From Xylogone sp. PMI_703 (Eukaryota > Ascomycota > Leotiomycetes): DNA of 64,000 nucleotides. Positions 11,880 to 24,959 of the stretch are shown in pieces. Position numbers and translations under genes: made by a program. The notes under the pieces are model-generated. The model saw only the letters and a program-made list of their open reading frames with translations. It searched no databases and had not been told where the DNA came from. Every line of letters begins with the position of its first letter. The first letter of the stretch is position 1. Location of the stretch: positions 3,890,367 to 3,954,366 of the forward strand of contig JAJTUQ010000006.1 in assembly GCA_021399445.1 (NCBI GenBank), read 5' to 3'.

Positions 11880-14536
11880 ATGTCGTTCCTAACGTCCCGC
11901 TGGCGACAGGCCAGCGACAAGAAGGCGGAGGAGGATCTCGACATCAACAGGTCCAGCGATGGCGACGCTGCTGAAATCACCAGTGCTGTGGATGAGAAAG
12001 GCGCCGGAGCAAGCGATGCCCCCAATATCAAGTCCTTGCCTGTGGATCCCGAGAAAGCATCGCCCAACGTGACTTCGGGCCAAAGCAGTGACGATGAGCA
12101 TTTCGGCGACGATGACCCCGTCCTTAAAGATATTCCCTGGCATGTTCGCCGGATTGTCAGCTTGCACGATGACCCATCAGAGCCCACCATCACCTTCCGA
12201 TATTTCATCTTGACGCTGCTGTTCGTCGTCCCGGGTGCTTTTCTCTCCCAGATGAGCTCTTTCCGAACCACCTATGCTCCATACTCGGTTTTCTTCGTCC
12301 AGATCGCCTCCAACTACGTCGGCATATGGTTGGCTAAGGTCCTGCCCTCCGTTAACGTTCGCATTCCGTTCACGCGATATGGCTTCAACACCAATCCCGG
12401 TCCCTGGAGCACAAAGGAGCACGTTTTGGTAACCATTTCTGCTGCTTCTGGTGCTACCTACAACCTGGCTTATACCCCTGTGTCAATTGCTGAGTTGTAC
12501 TTTGGCATTACTATCCATCCAGCAATCGCCATTTTCTTTATGTGGTGTGTTGTGTACACTGGGTACTCTTTTGCCGCTCTTGCACGCCAGTTCTTGCTTT
12601 ATGACCCTCAGTATCCATGGTAAGATGAATATTTCCCTGAACGCATCATTGGTTGTATTGATATGCTGACTTGGCAATTTCGAACAGGTTCCAAGCGTAA
12701 GTTATAATGCTCGTGATATTGAGAAGCAACAAAACTAATCAATACTTCATTAGGCTTTGCCAGACTGCGCTTTTCGAAACCCAGAAGAAGCAAAGAGAAC
12801 ACCCATCGCGTATCTCTAGAAAGCAAATGAGGGTCTTCTTTGGTGTCTTGCTTGGCGTCACTCTCTGGCAGTTCCTACCCGAATATGTTTTTCCTATGCT
12901 GGGCTCCTTAGCCTTCCTCTGCTGGGTGGCGCCACACAACAAAATAGCTAACTTTCTAGGCTCTGGCTTCGGAGGTATGAGTGTGTTGAATCTAACGCTC
13001 GACTGGTCCAGCATGAGCAACCTGAGTAACAGCAACAGTCTATTTGTGACTCCATGGTGGACGCAGGTTATCATTTTCCTCGCTTTCGTATGCAATTGCT
13101 GGATCCTGATACCAGCAGCAAAATGGGGAAGCCTAGGTAGCTGGAAGCTGCATCTGATGTCGAACCGTCTTTTCACGGGTAAGATCTGCACTCAATAATT
13201 CTGTATTACACGAGAGTTATGCCATCTAACAATGAGATCAGTCGATGGCGACCCCTACCCTGTCAATTCAATCATCACTCCAGACGTCTCCTTCAACCAA
13301 ACCGCGTATGAGCAATACGGCCCCATCTATGTCAGTACTCAGCAACTATGGAATATGTTCTTTGATTACGCATCCTACACTTCCGCCTTGAGCTGGATTT
13401 GCTTCTTCGGCTTCACTCAGATGAAGGACACCATTGCGAAACTGAATGCTAGACGCAAGAATTCCCGCAAAGGCGAGACTATCAATCACCAATATACTGA
13501 TCAACTGAATGTCCTGCAGCGCTCCTACAAAGAAGTTCCATGGTGGTGGTCTGTGATCTTGTTCTTGGTAACCTTCGTCGTTATCATCACCATCCTCGGC
13601 ACTGGAAACCTCTTTATTCCCATTTGGACATATTTCGTTGCGTTGGCTACTGGCGTCCTTGTTGTTGTCCCACTCGGCTGGCTCTATGCGCTTTCTAACT
13701 TTCAATTGCCCATCGGGACCTTCAACGAACTGATATACGGTGTAATGGTCAACGCGGTATCTGGCCACAAGAATCCCACTGGGGCCACGGTTTACTCCTC
13801 TATTGCCGGTGACGCGTGGTACCGTGCGCAGCTGATGTTGCAGGATCAGAAGATCGGCCATTACATGCATATCCCGCCACGAGCAGTCTTCTTTTCGCAA
13901 GTATTTGGTTGTTTTATTGGGGTTCCGATCAACTACGGTGTTGTTCGGTGGGTTCTTAACACCAAGGCCGATTATCTGAGTGGTGCCGCGACGGACCCAA
14001 CTCACCAGTGGACAGGTCAAAGTTTGGCATCTTCATTGACTACCAGTGTTCAATATGTCTTGATTGTAAGTTTCCTCGCGTCGCTCACTTTTCCAATGCC
14101 ACTGCTTACTAACTTATTTTAGGGTCCACAGCGTCTGTTCAAGCTTCCCATCTATCGCCCCCTCCCCTACGGCTTCCTCGTTGGTGCAGCTTGCCCTGCA
14201 ATCCTCTATCTCTTACACAAGACGTTCCCTCGTGCCAAATTCCATCTTTTCAACACCACCATCTTCTTCAGTGGGTTGTCCAACTTCTATGGGAATATTA
14301 GTACCGGTTACACATCCAGCATCATTGGCGGCTACATTGTCATGTACTGGGCGTACCGTCACCGATACGAGCTATGGGCACGATATAACTATATCCTTGC
14401 TGCGGCGTTTGATGCTGGATTCAACCTGAATATGTTGTTGATATTCTTATTCTTCGGTGCTGGCAAGATCGTCACCATGCCACATTGGTGGGGAAATAAT
14501 GCGGATTCCGTGGATAGATGCTTTGCCTTAGAATAG
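11880..14536 (+). CDS. OPT-family oligopeptide transporter, 803 aa, five exons including a 9-base microexon
   Basis: Proton-coupled plasma-membrane importer of small peptides (OPT family). Exons are 11880-12619, 12688-12696, 12754-13178, 13242-14065 and 14123-14536, totalling 2412 bases in frame. The first about 95 residues are an acidic Ser/Asp-rich cytoplasmic tail with DDDPVLKDIPWHVRRIVSLH, then many hydrophobic segments follow. Family signatures are FNTNPGPWSTKEH (the NPG motif), a DPQYPWFQALCQTALFET junction spanning exons 1-3, and GGYIVMYWAYRHRYELW near the C-terminus. The microexon supplies Phe-Gln and parts of the flanking Trp and Ala codons; without it the conserved segment is broken. 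The start context accaccATGT is good. The protein length is normal for fungal OPTs. The substrate (tetra/pentapeptide, glutathione or other) cannot be read from sequence. Confidence 0.95.
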
Positions 14537-16647
14537 TAAAGTCCAACATGTATTGACTAATGAATAAGCGAGGAAGGGTGAAGGTTTTTATATGCGGGAT
14601 ATGTTTGGAGTAAAATATGATACCACTAAATGAGGAGTGGAAAGATACCAATGTAATCTAGCATGATGCCATAAATGGTGTTCTACTGTGCTTGATTATA
14701 TTTCTGGTTTTAGAGGCTACATCATTCTGTTTCCGTAAAGTAATAAGTTATTATTCTTCTGCCACGTTATCTGTGGGATATTTCGACTAGGGTGCGGAAG
14801 CTCCTTTCATAATCATCTGAATTTGGACAGCATGGTGTGTTATATTGATAGCGTGATGAAGGACTAGTAAATTGGCCGGTTGTTTGATATTATAATATAG
14901 CCATTGACCATATTATTGATTAAATTTGAAGCTTAGCACTGATTAAATGCAAAATAACGCCATCATCTAGAATGATGGAAGTTAGCTCTACCACTGTCAT
15001 TGATGTTCGTAAATAGTAATCCAGCTTCTTTATCTATGAAGTATAATTGATGCGGTGCTAGCAAATGGGATGCTCAATACTACTCGTTCTAATAGCACAC
15101 TATACACTACTATCAAGATCTTCCCAAGTCATCATGGTCTTAACAGAAACAACAATGAAGCGTGCGTCCAACTCTTATCCTTGAACAGCGTATTCTTTAC
15201 ATCTTCGGTCCGAATGCCAACACGTGTGTGCACTAAGTACTCGTGAGAACCTTTCCCATCTTTGGATCATCCGGAAGATATTTTAGATCCGGCTGCATTT
15301 TCTCTCTAGCAAGATAATCAACAAGGCTACTCGAGATTTAACCATATGCAAGGGGTTGTAACTCCGCGCAGTCTTAGCCCGTGAGTACGGCGGCTTACAT
15401 TCCGATGAACCTACCTCGGAGAAAAGCCTCTTTCTGCCCTACACGTGTGCCAGGATTGTTTAAGAGACCTGAGAGCTTAAATTCTTGATCTTCTCTTGTG
15501 GGCTGCTCATGAATGATGACCAACTAGTAAGCCAATAAAAGAAAATCTCGGTAACAAAACATAGAGAATTTTCTGGGTTCCGCGTTCTACAGATGGACGT
15601 GTGTAAATACCTCGAAATTCATTAGCACTATTATCATTCGTTGAGCGATCCATCTGGGAAGCAGATGTCACTTTGGTTCCATTATTATGCACAAATCTCT
15701 TCACTTCCTGTTCACGCCAGCGGTGGATGTTTTTCCACCTATGTTGCGCGACCGATTAGAAAGGCGGCAATCCCATGCCCAGGATCCATCCTGTCAACCT
15801 CCACTTTTGAGCCCTGCGCTTATGAGCTCTACTTTGTCTGTTCCTACAGTAGCTGGCGGTCCAAACCACGTTGTGTAATTGACGCGATGTTATTGGTTTC
15901 TGGGCATGAGAAGCTGACATTCACGCGGCTGGGTCGACTTCCCGTTGAGCGGATGTCTCGGGGCGGCCAGGGGAGGAAGGGCAGGTACAGTGCCCATTAC
16001 AGCAGCTCCGAGCGGGCTACATCAATCCATGTGGTTCCCCTGAGTGCAAATGCGTGTAGGCGTCAGCCATGATAGGGCAAAAGATTTAAGCTCCTTCCAT
16101 TCATACTTCTATCAATTAACGGTGCATAAACTCGACCCTATTCGACTTGAGCCACGGGTCGCTGTTCTTCCAGAGCCAATGAAGCCTCTCACGGTAGTAT
16201 GCGAGGCTCCCACGTGGGTTGCTGGCCATACCTTTGCAACGGTTTAATCATAAAAAAGCCATCGCAGAACCCGCGCTGGCCATCATCAAATGTGTCGGTC
16301 AAAGATAGCAGGGTGCTCCGCAGAGCGCATCCGGAAGGAGGAGGAATCCGTCGAATACCATGCTATGGTTCTTCACGTGCATGCCTCCATGCTATTGACA
16401 ACCTTCTCCAAGGTGCACTATGATCTAATGCTGGGTAGATTGGAAGTTCTATACAAAATTGAAGTCTGCAATTGATCCCACTTTTGATCATTCAGATCGT
16501 CCTGGGAGAGTTAGTCTCTGTCGAGATGGCTTCTGCTTAAGCATATAAGTATCTAGCCTGCTGCTGCTGCTGATAATGCAGGAGTTTTCTACTTCCATCC
16601 ACGCTATTCATCCTCCTCGCTAAGGTTTCTTCATCCACCCCGGCGAG
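14537..16647. other. Intergenic, no supported gene
   Basis: It contains the 3' region of the transporter gene and the promoter of the phosphoesterase gene. A 143-codon open frame at 15641-16072 has no motif, no good start and no neighbour support, so it is not called. Confidence 0.55.
16544..16572 (+). promoter_or_regulatory. TATA-like box and (CTG)5 run upstream of phosphoesterase gene
   Basis: TATAAG at 16544-16549 lies about 100 bases before the start codon at 16648. It is followed by a run of five CTG units at 16558-16572, probably in the 5' untranslated leader. Confidence 0.45.
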
Positions 16648-18220
16648 ATGCAGCTCCTCAACTCTGCTCTTGTGCTGGCTCTGGCGGGCATTGCAAATGC
16701 CGCACCTACTCCAGATAGTAACCACTTGCAGCGTCCTCCGCACCTGGATGCTGAAATGATTGCTGCTCTCAAGGTCCTCGGAAAGTCTCCAAGCGATTTC
16801 CGAATGCCTGGCTCACTTCCCAACCCTCATGCTCCAGCCGGAAGTGATCAACTCGAGGGCATCGACCATATTGTGATGGTCATGTTCGAAAATCATTCCT
16901 ACGACAATATCTGGGGTACCCTTGAACGCCCAGATGCAGAGGGATTTCCCCTTGATCCTCGCACTGGAAAGCCCTCGGCGACTAACAAATTCGAGAACGG
17001 CACCATCCTCCATGCGTATGAGATGCCAATGACGTGTATTCGTACTCCTGGGACCTCAGCCCCGACTCAGAACTGGGTGAGCTCTCACTTACAGTACGAC
17101 AATGGCAGCTTGGATGGTTTTGTAACCGGCAACGGGGTAAAGCCAATCTCTATGGGTTACTTTACTCCCGAGCAACTTCCGTTTACGCACTCTATTGGCA
17201 AGGTTTTCCCGATTGCTGACAGATTTTTCTGTTCAGTCTTGGGTCAGACCTGGCCAAACCGCATGTATCTCATCGGAGGCACATCTCTGGGCGTCGTAAA
17301 CACCGGACAGAATCTTACCGGATTGCCAGTGGTTGATACTATCTTTGATCGATTGACCCAGTATGGTGTCTCTTGGAAGAACTACGTTGCTGGATGGGGC
17401 CAGTGAGTTATTTTTCTTATTATCTTTGCTTATATGAGAAGTGATTTAAATCAATACTAATTTGTAAACTAGGCCTAATGGGCTTGCCACTATCCGCCTT
17501 TTTCCTGGAGACAATGCCCTCGGTCAGGAGCATGGCCGGCCGCTCCAAGAATTCTTCACCGATGCTGCAGCAGGGACACTTCCAAGCTTCACTTTCCTTG
17601 ACCTAAATGGCACTACTCAATCACAGGAGAACCCACAGAATGTCGTTGTTGGAGAAGCTGTCATGTCTGACATTGTTCAAGCTCTTGGTGCGTCTCCGCT
17701 ATGGAGTAAGACTCTATTAATCATCAATTATGATGAACACGGAGGATATTACGACCACGTCGCTCCCCCAGTAGCCTTGGCACCTGATAATATTACACCA
17801 AATCCTCCAGCAGGCGCTTTCCAATACGAGGGTTACAAACGCTATGGGTTCCGCGTGCCCGCTGTTGTTATCTCACCCTGGGCCAAGAAGAACCACGTCA
17901 GCCATGTTGTTTACGACCACACCTCCATCCTAGCCTTCATTGAGAAGAAATGGAACCTTCCCGCATTGACATACCGCGACGCTAATGCTAACGACATGAT
18001 GGATTTTATCGACCTTGGTGCGCTCAAAGCGCGCCGAATGAACTTCCCAAGCATGAAGGCGCTCAAGCTCAGCCCTCCCGGCAATACGACCGCGGCACTG
18101 GCTTGCTCCGCTAGAACCGATGTCATCGTGACTCCAGCATCCGCTTACGAGTTTCCCAAGACCGAACCTTCTCGCCCCTGGTGGTGGCCATTCCCACTCC
18201 CATGGCCTTTGATTAGATAG
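16648..18220 (+). CDS. Secreted phosphoesterase (acid phosphatase / phospholipase C family), 500 aa
   Basis: Secreted metal-dependent phosphoesterase of the PF04185 type, which includes fungal acid phosphatases and bacterial phospholipases C. Exons 16648-17402 and 17473-18220 are joined by a 70-base GT-AG intron, giving 1503 bases in frame. The first about 18 residues (MQLLNSALVLALAGIANA) form a signal peptide. Family motifs are IDHIVMVMFENHSYDNIWG near residue 72, SVLGQTWPNRMYLIGGTSLG, IINYDEHGGYYDHVAPP, and PAVVISPWAKKNHVSHVVYDHTS. The Glu-Asn, Asp-Glu-His and His-containing motifs match those of the metal/phosphate site. Several N-glycosylation sequons are present (NHS, NGT, NLT, NTT). The C-terminus is unusually rich in Trp and Pro (PWWWPFPLPWPLIR). 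A role in phosphate scavenging fits. Exact substrate preference is unknown. Confidence 0.93.
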
Positions 18221-20798
18221 GTACGTCACATGAGTATGAGTTATGACATGGGGTTATGAATTCGCCTTTCTATGGATTATAATAGATCCTTCTGTGGTAC
18301 TATGCAGGGTTATGAATTGAATATTATCTTTATGACATAGTCTACTATATGTATGAGAAAAACTATGGCTCAATAATATTGGTCAGACCGCTTGAATACA
18401 TACGTTTCTCTAGCTCAAACGGAACATCATTTATTAAGGATTAATTGTTGTACAGATTCGTAAAAATGATTTAGGATATCCAAAGCACTTCTATATAACT
18501 AAAGAATGCCAGCTTCAGCTACGTTATTGATGCCTAGTGCCTAGTATTAACCGAATTCATAGCACTCCTGCCTGATGATGAGGATACATATATGGAATAT
18601 TAAGCTTGGCTTCCCGCAGGGTTCCTATTTAATGAAGTATCACCATCTAGAAAAATTCAAATATTAATTGTGGAATTGAAATGTGAGACGAAGCTTCAGT
18701 CACGGTCTTGACTCACAATTGAGATTTTAAATGGCCGAGGGCAATGGATGATCCCATTGGAGTAGAAATAACCCAATTCAGCGAAAGCAAAAAGTCAGAC
18801 AGCAGGGAAGCATACCTATCTAGGATCGTGCTGGTCCGGACAACATTATCAACTGTTACACTATGTCAAATCTTTACTTCATATTCAATAAAAGATAAAA
18901 CTCTCAACTTTGGCATACCCATATCAATCACGGGATGCTCTCCCAACTTAACTTTTGAATTTCATTGTATGAGCTGTGGTATCATATAATGAGGCAGACA
19001 ATGTATCTCTCATGGTTTCATATCTATTATTATCACTTAACTGTAAAAACAAATTTGAGATCGAGGCAAAGCTAGTGTCATGTTGTAATATCTTTCAGTT
19101 TTATGGTATTAGAGCCCATAGATAAAGTGCTGGTGCCTTTAACCGGGGCCAAATAATATACCATCTTCTAAAGTTGTGCTTCATAAGTCATCCGATGTGA
19201 ACTATCCAACACAAGAGCTGCTGCTGAAACCAACCTCTTCTTCTCTTTCCTTGTCCTATGAGTTATCTTTAATCAAAAATTTTCTATGACCTTGTATGAA
19301 GAAACCGCCATCGACTTTAATACCCCCCGGAGCACACACTATCTCTACACCGATGGCAAACGCCTCTAGGACCTAGCCCTTAATACTTGAAGATACCCAA
19401 AGATTTAAGACCCAATTATCTGCCTCTTTGGATATTAGGTTGTGGTTTAGCAGATTACGTGATATAGTACTAATGTTGGATACAAAAATCAATTCGTAAT
19501 TTTTATTTCAAAACATCTTCTTGCTTACACCTTCACTTATTCAAGGTCTAATTTAGAAGCTAGAAAAACTGCCAATCAGCATAGCTTGATGTGATAAGAA
19601 CTACTAAAACTAAGGTTGTGCCACTGATTGATCCAAGTGAAACCGTCATGGGGAGGCCCTGAAACTTAGAGCATTATCTAAACTACCCGGTCGAGTCAGC
19701 CGAAGAGGTTTCAGTGTTCTAGCCAGATTGATTGCCGCTGGTAGATAGAAGAGCAGGCTACCAGCCTACATCCTTCATTTTCTTAAAATTCTACCCCACC
19801 CACGTTACTTTGGTATAAACCAGATGCACAGGCGGTTATTCGTTTACTTCTAATAATTTACAAAACCCGATGATATGGATAGGTTATTTATGCAACATAT
19901 TAAATAGAACCGTTTTCTATGTATCTAGTTATAGTTCAATTCAAAGTAATAATCATATAAATTCTAAGATCTTTATTTCACATGGCATTGGCCTTATAAT
20001 GGATCTTATACGACAATAAGATCAGCTTAAACAAGTCTTGAAATCGTCCATCCATTATATCATGCACTATTTGTTCCGTGAACTCTCATGGTATATAATC
20101 ATGGATTGAAGGTTTGCTTGAACAGCCTCAAATCAAGGAGGTTGCCGCCGGACCGGCACCGTCTTAGGAGTGGCAAGTCTGAGTGGGCTACTCGTACTAA
20201 GTATGCCAAGCCGGACACGGTCCGGTCAAGCCATCCGCAATCCTTTCTTCGTCAAACGTGGCTCTATTCATGTTACAGAGACTGTCCACAATTAGACATT
20301 CTCTTCCCTAGTCGCGGTGGATTGGCCTTCGTTAGACCAGCCGTATGCCAGGCGGATTCACCTAGCTTACTGATGGTCAGTTGCAAAAAGCTAGCTACGC
20401 AAGTGCTTTCTCTGATTGCCTACAAGTGTCAAGTGTACTGCGTTAGTGGTGAGTAAAGACACATAAGTAGTATGGCACGGAGACTAAAACAGTTACCAGT
20501 ATAAATAATGGTGCTCCACTACAGTCTTTCCTTGAGATAGGTTGATAAAGCTTCCTTTTGTAACGTTGCAGGATTCTATTGTGCCGTTATAGATCAAAGC
20601 CACTGTTAACCCCAAAAAAAGATGTCGATATGGTATGCTCTGCCCTACGAAACTATGGGTCTGAAATCCTTAGTGTGTAACAAACTGTGGCAGCTCCGTA
20701 ACATTACACTGTAACAGCTTTTCAAGCCATAAGTACTCAGCCTCTACTCCTGTAAGTTTAAGTGGGATCATGCACTCAGCTTATGTTGTACAGCAGTC
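18221..20798. other. Intergenic, A+T-rich, no supported gene
   Basis: About 2.6 kb containing only short motif-free frames. The 122-codon frame at 20088-20456 and the 81-codon frame at 18744-18989 have no recognisable similarity. TATAAATA near 20500 may belong to the promoter of the downstream deacetylase gene. Confidence 0.55.
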
Positions 20799-22291
20799 AT
20801 GGCTTCTACCGTCCCAACTCCGAGACCGTATATCACTAGATTGACAAATTGCCGCTTAGCGAAAGGTGACAGCTTGGTTATGCAGGATTTGTACGTGAAC
20901 TCAGCAACAGGCAAGATTGTTGACGGCCAGAAACTCTTCTACAGTGAACAAGTTGTTCCTGAGCAAAGCGTTGATCTCGGTGGGCGAATCGTCTCACCGG
21001 GCTTGATCGACGTCCAACTCAATGGGGCATTTGGTTTCGATTTTTCTTCTATTCCCGATAATATGACGAGCTATGGGCACATGTTAAAAAAGATCAACAG
21101 GCGCCTAGTCCAGACAGGTGTGACATCGTATTTACCCACTCTGCCGTCGCAGCGTAGTGAGGTTTATCACAAGGTAAGCAGTCCTCATATGAGATTCATG
21201 TCTTATGCTTTTATCTCAGAATTGGAGCAGAACAGATCATGTATAATAACGCTAATGCCAAATGCCTTCTGCCTAGGCGCTCCCATTTTTAGGTCCTTCA
21301 GGAATACAGCGCCGGGCATCAGATGGTGCCGAATCCCTAGGCGCGCACTGCGAAGGGCCATTCCTCGCGCCCACCAAGAACGGCGCACATAATGTCTCCG
21401 TTTTGCAATCCGCTACTAGTTTCGTCGACCTAGAGTCCTGCTATGGCGCTGACAATCTTAATCTCCTAGCTTCAGAATCCCCTCCACAGTCTAAGGATAA
21501 AAAGTCTCTTCCTCGGATCAAGATGATCACTGCAGCACCTGAAGTGGGCCGAATGTCAAATATTATACCCGAGATTAACTCACGAGGTATCATTTTCGCA
21601 ATAGGCCACACCGAGGCCTCCTATGAAACTGCCACGCTTTCTATCTCGAAGGGCGCATCTATGATCACACATCTTTTCAACGCCATGCAGCCGCTGCATC
21701 ATCGTAATCCTGGCGTGTTCGGCGTTCTCGGGACCACGGAGCCCATTGCCCGTCCATACTTTGGCGTTATTGCGGATGGAGTCCACCTGCATCCAGCCAC
21801 TATCAAAATTGCGTATAATACACACCCGGAAGGCCTTATCCTAGTCACAGATGCAATGCATCTAGCAGGATTAAAGGATGGAGTGTACAAATGGACAAAT
21901 GGTGACAACATTATCAAATGTGGTCCGCGTCTAACACTTGAAGGAAGTGACAAGATTGCTGGAAGGTGAGCAGTATTGCTAGTAGTTTTCAAACTTATAA
22001 TGCTACTTTGCTAATGCTACTCCAACTAGTTCAATTACTCTAATGGAATGCGTGAATAACCTCCTTAACTGGTCTGGGGGGTCGATACCGCAGGCACTGA
22101 AGGCAGTGACTCTGACTCCAGCTGCGATGTTGGGAATCTCAGGCGTGAAGGGGTCGCTGGAAACTGATGCAGACGCGGATTTAGTTATTCTTAGTGAAGA
22201 GCTAGGCGGGAATGGTAAGAAACTTGTCGTTGACCAAGTCTGGAAATTCGGGAGAAAAGTGTTTGATAGAGATGAAGAAGTCAGTGTATAA
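20799..22291 (+). CDS. N-acetylglucosamine-6-phosphate deacetylase, 441 aa
   Basis: Cytosolic amidohydrolase converting GlcNAc-6-phosphate to glucosamine-6-phosphate and acetate, the second step of fungal GlcNAc/chitin catabolism. Exons are 20799-21173, 21277-21965 and 22030-22291, 1326 bases in frame. Motifs in order are PGLIDVQLNGAFGFDFS, HCEGPFLAPTKNGAHN (metal-binding Glu), IGHTEASYE and MITHLFNAMQPLHHRNPG (metal-binding His residues), FGVIADGVHLHP, and ILVTDAMHLAG (catalytic Asp). All expected active-site residues are present and the length is typical. The kinase and deaminase partners often clustered with this enzyme in fungi are not visible in the window, so here it stands alone. Confidence 0.94.
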
Positions 22292-23155
22292 AGATTGCGG
22301 CAAGATTCATGCGGTTATGCCACTTCGCAGTTACAGCCGTGGTGGAATGGCGCGAGCATTGGAAACGCCCACAGTATAATTATTATAGAACAGAGCCACT
22401 ATTCAAGTAGCTGGTATAGCTGTCAGTCTACATTCATGCAATCAACATGTAGCTGGTGATTCTATGGTTTCGGTACAATTCTCTAACTACGCCACCGTTT
22501 ATCTTATTTGAATTTCGAATATATTAACGAAGAAATATTCCCGATTATGCTGCATAAATGCGTGAGACTGATTACAGCAAGTTTAACAGTGCGATAATTG
22601 AATCACAATTCAAAGGTTGAGGCGTCCAAGATAATCTTGTTTCAGCTTAACTATGTAGAGAACTGAAACCGTCTGGTCACTAGGTCAAGGCTAGATATGG
22701 TAGTCTACAAGAGTATCCGTTTGGTGTGCAGCATTTTTCGTAGTCGTGACTCAGTAGAATAGCTTAAGGGACAACAGGGATCCGCCAATCATATGCGTTA
22801 GCTTCTGTGTCGACTACTAATTTACCATAATACAAAGTCATTGAACAATTATCCATTCAACTCTCCTAATATTGATTAAGACAAGTATATTCTTTACAAA
22901 GATGAGCTCTATATGCCCTACAGCGACGACTAGCGTGCTTCTTTGAATACTTAAGGTTCTGGTGCCCAAGGCAACGACGCCAGAATTGCATCCTGTCGAG
23001 CCTGTTTAAATCAATTACGGTATAAGTGGCTGGGGCTCCCTGGGATAATGTTTATGGAAACAGGGACAGGACTCGAAAAAAAGGTAATCATTCTGCCTAA
23101 CATGTTTGAATGCGGAGAATAGTTCAGGTACTATACAACCCCTTCTGCTTTTTCT
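22292..23155. other. Intergenic between convergent genes
   Basis: 3' regions of the deacetylase (plus) and crotonase (minus) genes. No gene, hairpin or repeat of note was seen. Confidence 0.55.
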
Positions 23156-24172
23156 TCAAAGCTTTCCCTCGAACTCGAACTTGCCGTGCCGTCCGGCCCC
23201 AGCGCTGAACTTCGCAGCCCCCTTTACACTCTCCGAGTCGATGACTTTGATTCCATTATCGTACTCGAAACTCAAAGCATCTTCAAACGAGCTAGCATTG
23301 TAAACGGCGTAATAACATGAGGTACGGTCAGCATTCATACAACCCTGTGGGAAGGTTATTAGCTGCCGAGCGATGTTTGTTGCCTCCTCGAGAGCCTTGC
23401 CCTTGGGGACCACACGGTTAGCAAGGCCCATCATGAGAGCCTCCTGGGCTCCAACTCCTCGCCCGGTCAAAATCATGTCAAGGGCACGGCCGAGTCCAAT
23501 AATAGCCTGCAGCCGGACGGTTCCACCATCAATAAGGGGGACACCCCAGCGTCGGCAGAACACACCAAAGATTGCATCCTCCTCGGCGACACGGATGTCT
23601 CCAAGCAGACTCAACTCAAGTCCGCCCGCAACAGCATATCCAGAAACAGCGCTAATGATCGGCTTCCGGATTTGCATTCGAGAGGGTCCGATAGGCCCAA
23701 TGTTACGGCCCTCAACACGCTCATCTTGACGAATTCTAGGACCAACATATCCGGCCTTCTGCTTCTCGAACTTGGCAACTTCATGAAGGTCAAATCCAGC
23801 ACAAAAGTTCCCATTCGTGCCGTAGAAAACGCAAACCTTTTGGCTATGATCGTTTTCAAAGTCCAAAAACGCGTCAGTCAACTTTTTGCCTGTTGGACCA
23901 TCAACAGCATTTCGGCGACGATGTCGATTTATCATGATCGTGGTGATGCCTTCGGCAGACTTGTTGACTTGGACGGCATTCGGTTCCTTGTCAAAGCTAG
24001 ATGGATAACCATTCGAACCCATCTTGTCGTTTTGACGGCTAAATAGCAGAGAGGGAATGGATGTGAGGTTTTGGGCTGAGGAGGGTTGAAAAAGAGAAGG
24101 AGTTAGGTATCTGCCAGATCCAACGCAAGGCGAAGAATGTCTCCTTATAAATTCCTCAAGCGATCCTGCCAT
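23156..24172 (-). CDS. Enoyl-CoA hydratase/isomerase (crotonase) family protein, 338 aa
   Basis: Intronless crotonase-fold acyl-CoA enzyme. The oxyanion-hole motif is NGNFCAGFDLHE, and the second conserved block is ISAVSGYAVAGGLELSLLGD, which retains the first catalytic Glu (GGLEL). The region where true hydratases have the second Glu (P-E-I) reads FGVFCRRWGVPLIDGGT, so a hydratase with both acids is unlikely; isomerase, hydrolase or ligase-like activity is possible. The first about 50 residues before MGSNGYPSSF are Ser/Arg-rich and low in acidic residues, so they could be a mitochondrial presequence; the alternative start is Met51 at 24022. The C-terminus ends EFEGKL, a near-PTS1 tripeptide, so peroxisomal targeting is also possible. 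It is divergent from the homeodomain-C2H2 regulator at 24960. Confidence 0.9.
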   Translation of the reverse strand: MAGSLEEFIRRHSSPCVGSGRYLTPSLFQPSSAQNLTSIPSLLFSRQNDKMGSNGYPSSFDKEPNAVQVNKSAEGITTIMINRHRRRNAVDGPTGKKLTDAFLDFENDHSQKVCVFYGTNGNFCAGFDLHEVAKFEKQKAGYVGPRIRQDERVEGRNIGPIGPSRMQIRKPIISAVSGYAVAGGLELSLLGDIRVAEEDAIFGVFCRRWGVPLIDGGTVRLQAIIGLGRALDMILTGRGVGAQEALMMGLANRVVPKGKALEEATNIARQLITFPQGCMNADRTSCYYAVYNASSFEDALSFEYDNGIKVIDSESVKGAAKFSAGAGRHGKFEFEGKL

Positions 24173-24959
24173 CTTACTCTTCCCCTTTGTTTAGCTGTAT
24201 AATTGCGCCTCTATGATTGAAGAATCCTCCATTATGATATTACATTGCCCGGCAGTTGATTTGCTCTCCGGAAGCGGTCCGTTCCCATATCGCTGGGACT
24301 GTGGGTTGCCATGCATTGCACATCAGCCAAACGTTACATTCTTTCGGCACCAGTTTTCATACGGTACCACGCAGACATCTTTGTCATTTTTGTCCGGAGC
24401 GTGGTTGTTGCTCCGCTCTGCGGGTGGAGCTAGAACCGACCACCAAGTGCGGGATTAGTGCGTCAGAGTTGCAGTGTAATTCGTTAAGTTATCTGCGTTA
24501 AATGAAGGATATTAACGGCATTCCTCCGTCTCTTCACGCAACACATAATTCGTATGCAGTCGTAAGGCATGATTATGCAATGGCGTACACCGGTGTCGGC
24601 GATGTACTGTATCTGGCTGATTGGCACGGATCTACGTGAGAACCACATATACGGGGGGCGTCGTGAGCTAGTAGGTTCATTCGGCGTGGTAGACAGCGGA
24701 TCGCATTCGAGTCGCCTAGGTAGAGTAGGATAGGGGTAGCATTGCTCTGCAGATTGGCTTGGCTGGGTCTTGGGGTCTAGTACGTTTAGTGCTACATCAC
24801 TCATTGTTAGTGGAACACCATTGGAAAAATTGTCCCATTAGTCAACAAGAGCTCGGGAAGTATAGGCTATCATGGTTGTTTACTCGGCATCTATAAATAT
24901 CTTGTCTCCAGCGCAGAACCTGGCCACAATCGGCTTCATTCCATCTCAGAGCCTAGACA
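24173..24959. promoter_or_regulatory. Shared divergent promoter of crotonase and regulator
   Basis: A 787-base interval between divergent start codons. A TATAAATA box at 24892-24899 is about 60 bases upstream of the regulator ATG. Confidence 0.5.

Noticed and set aside
15641..16072. 143-codon frame upstream of the phosphoesterase
   Set aside because: Lies in the promoter region, opens only from a non-ATG codon, and its composition is unlike the neighbouring proteins.
20088..20456. 122-codon frame upstream of the deacetylase
   Set aside because: No motif and no start context; treated as chance, though an old transposon relic cannot be excluded.
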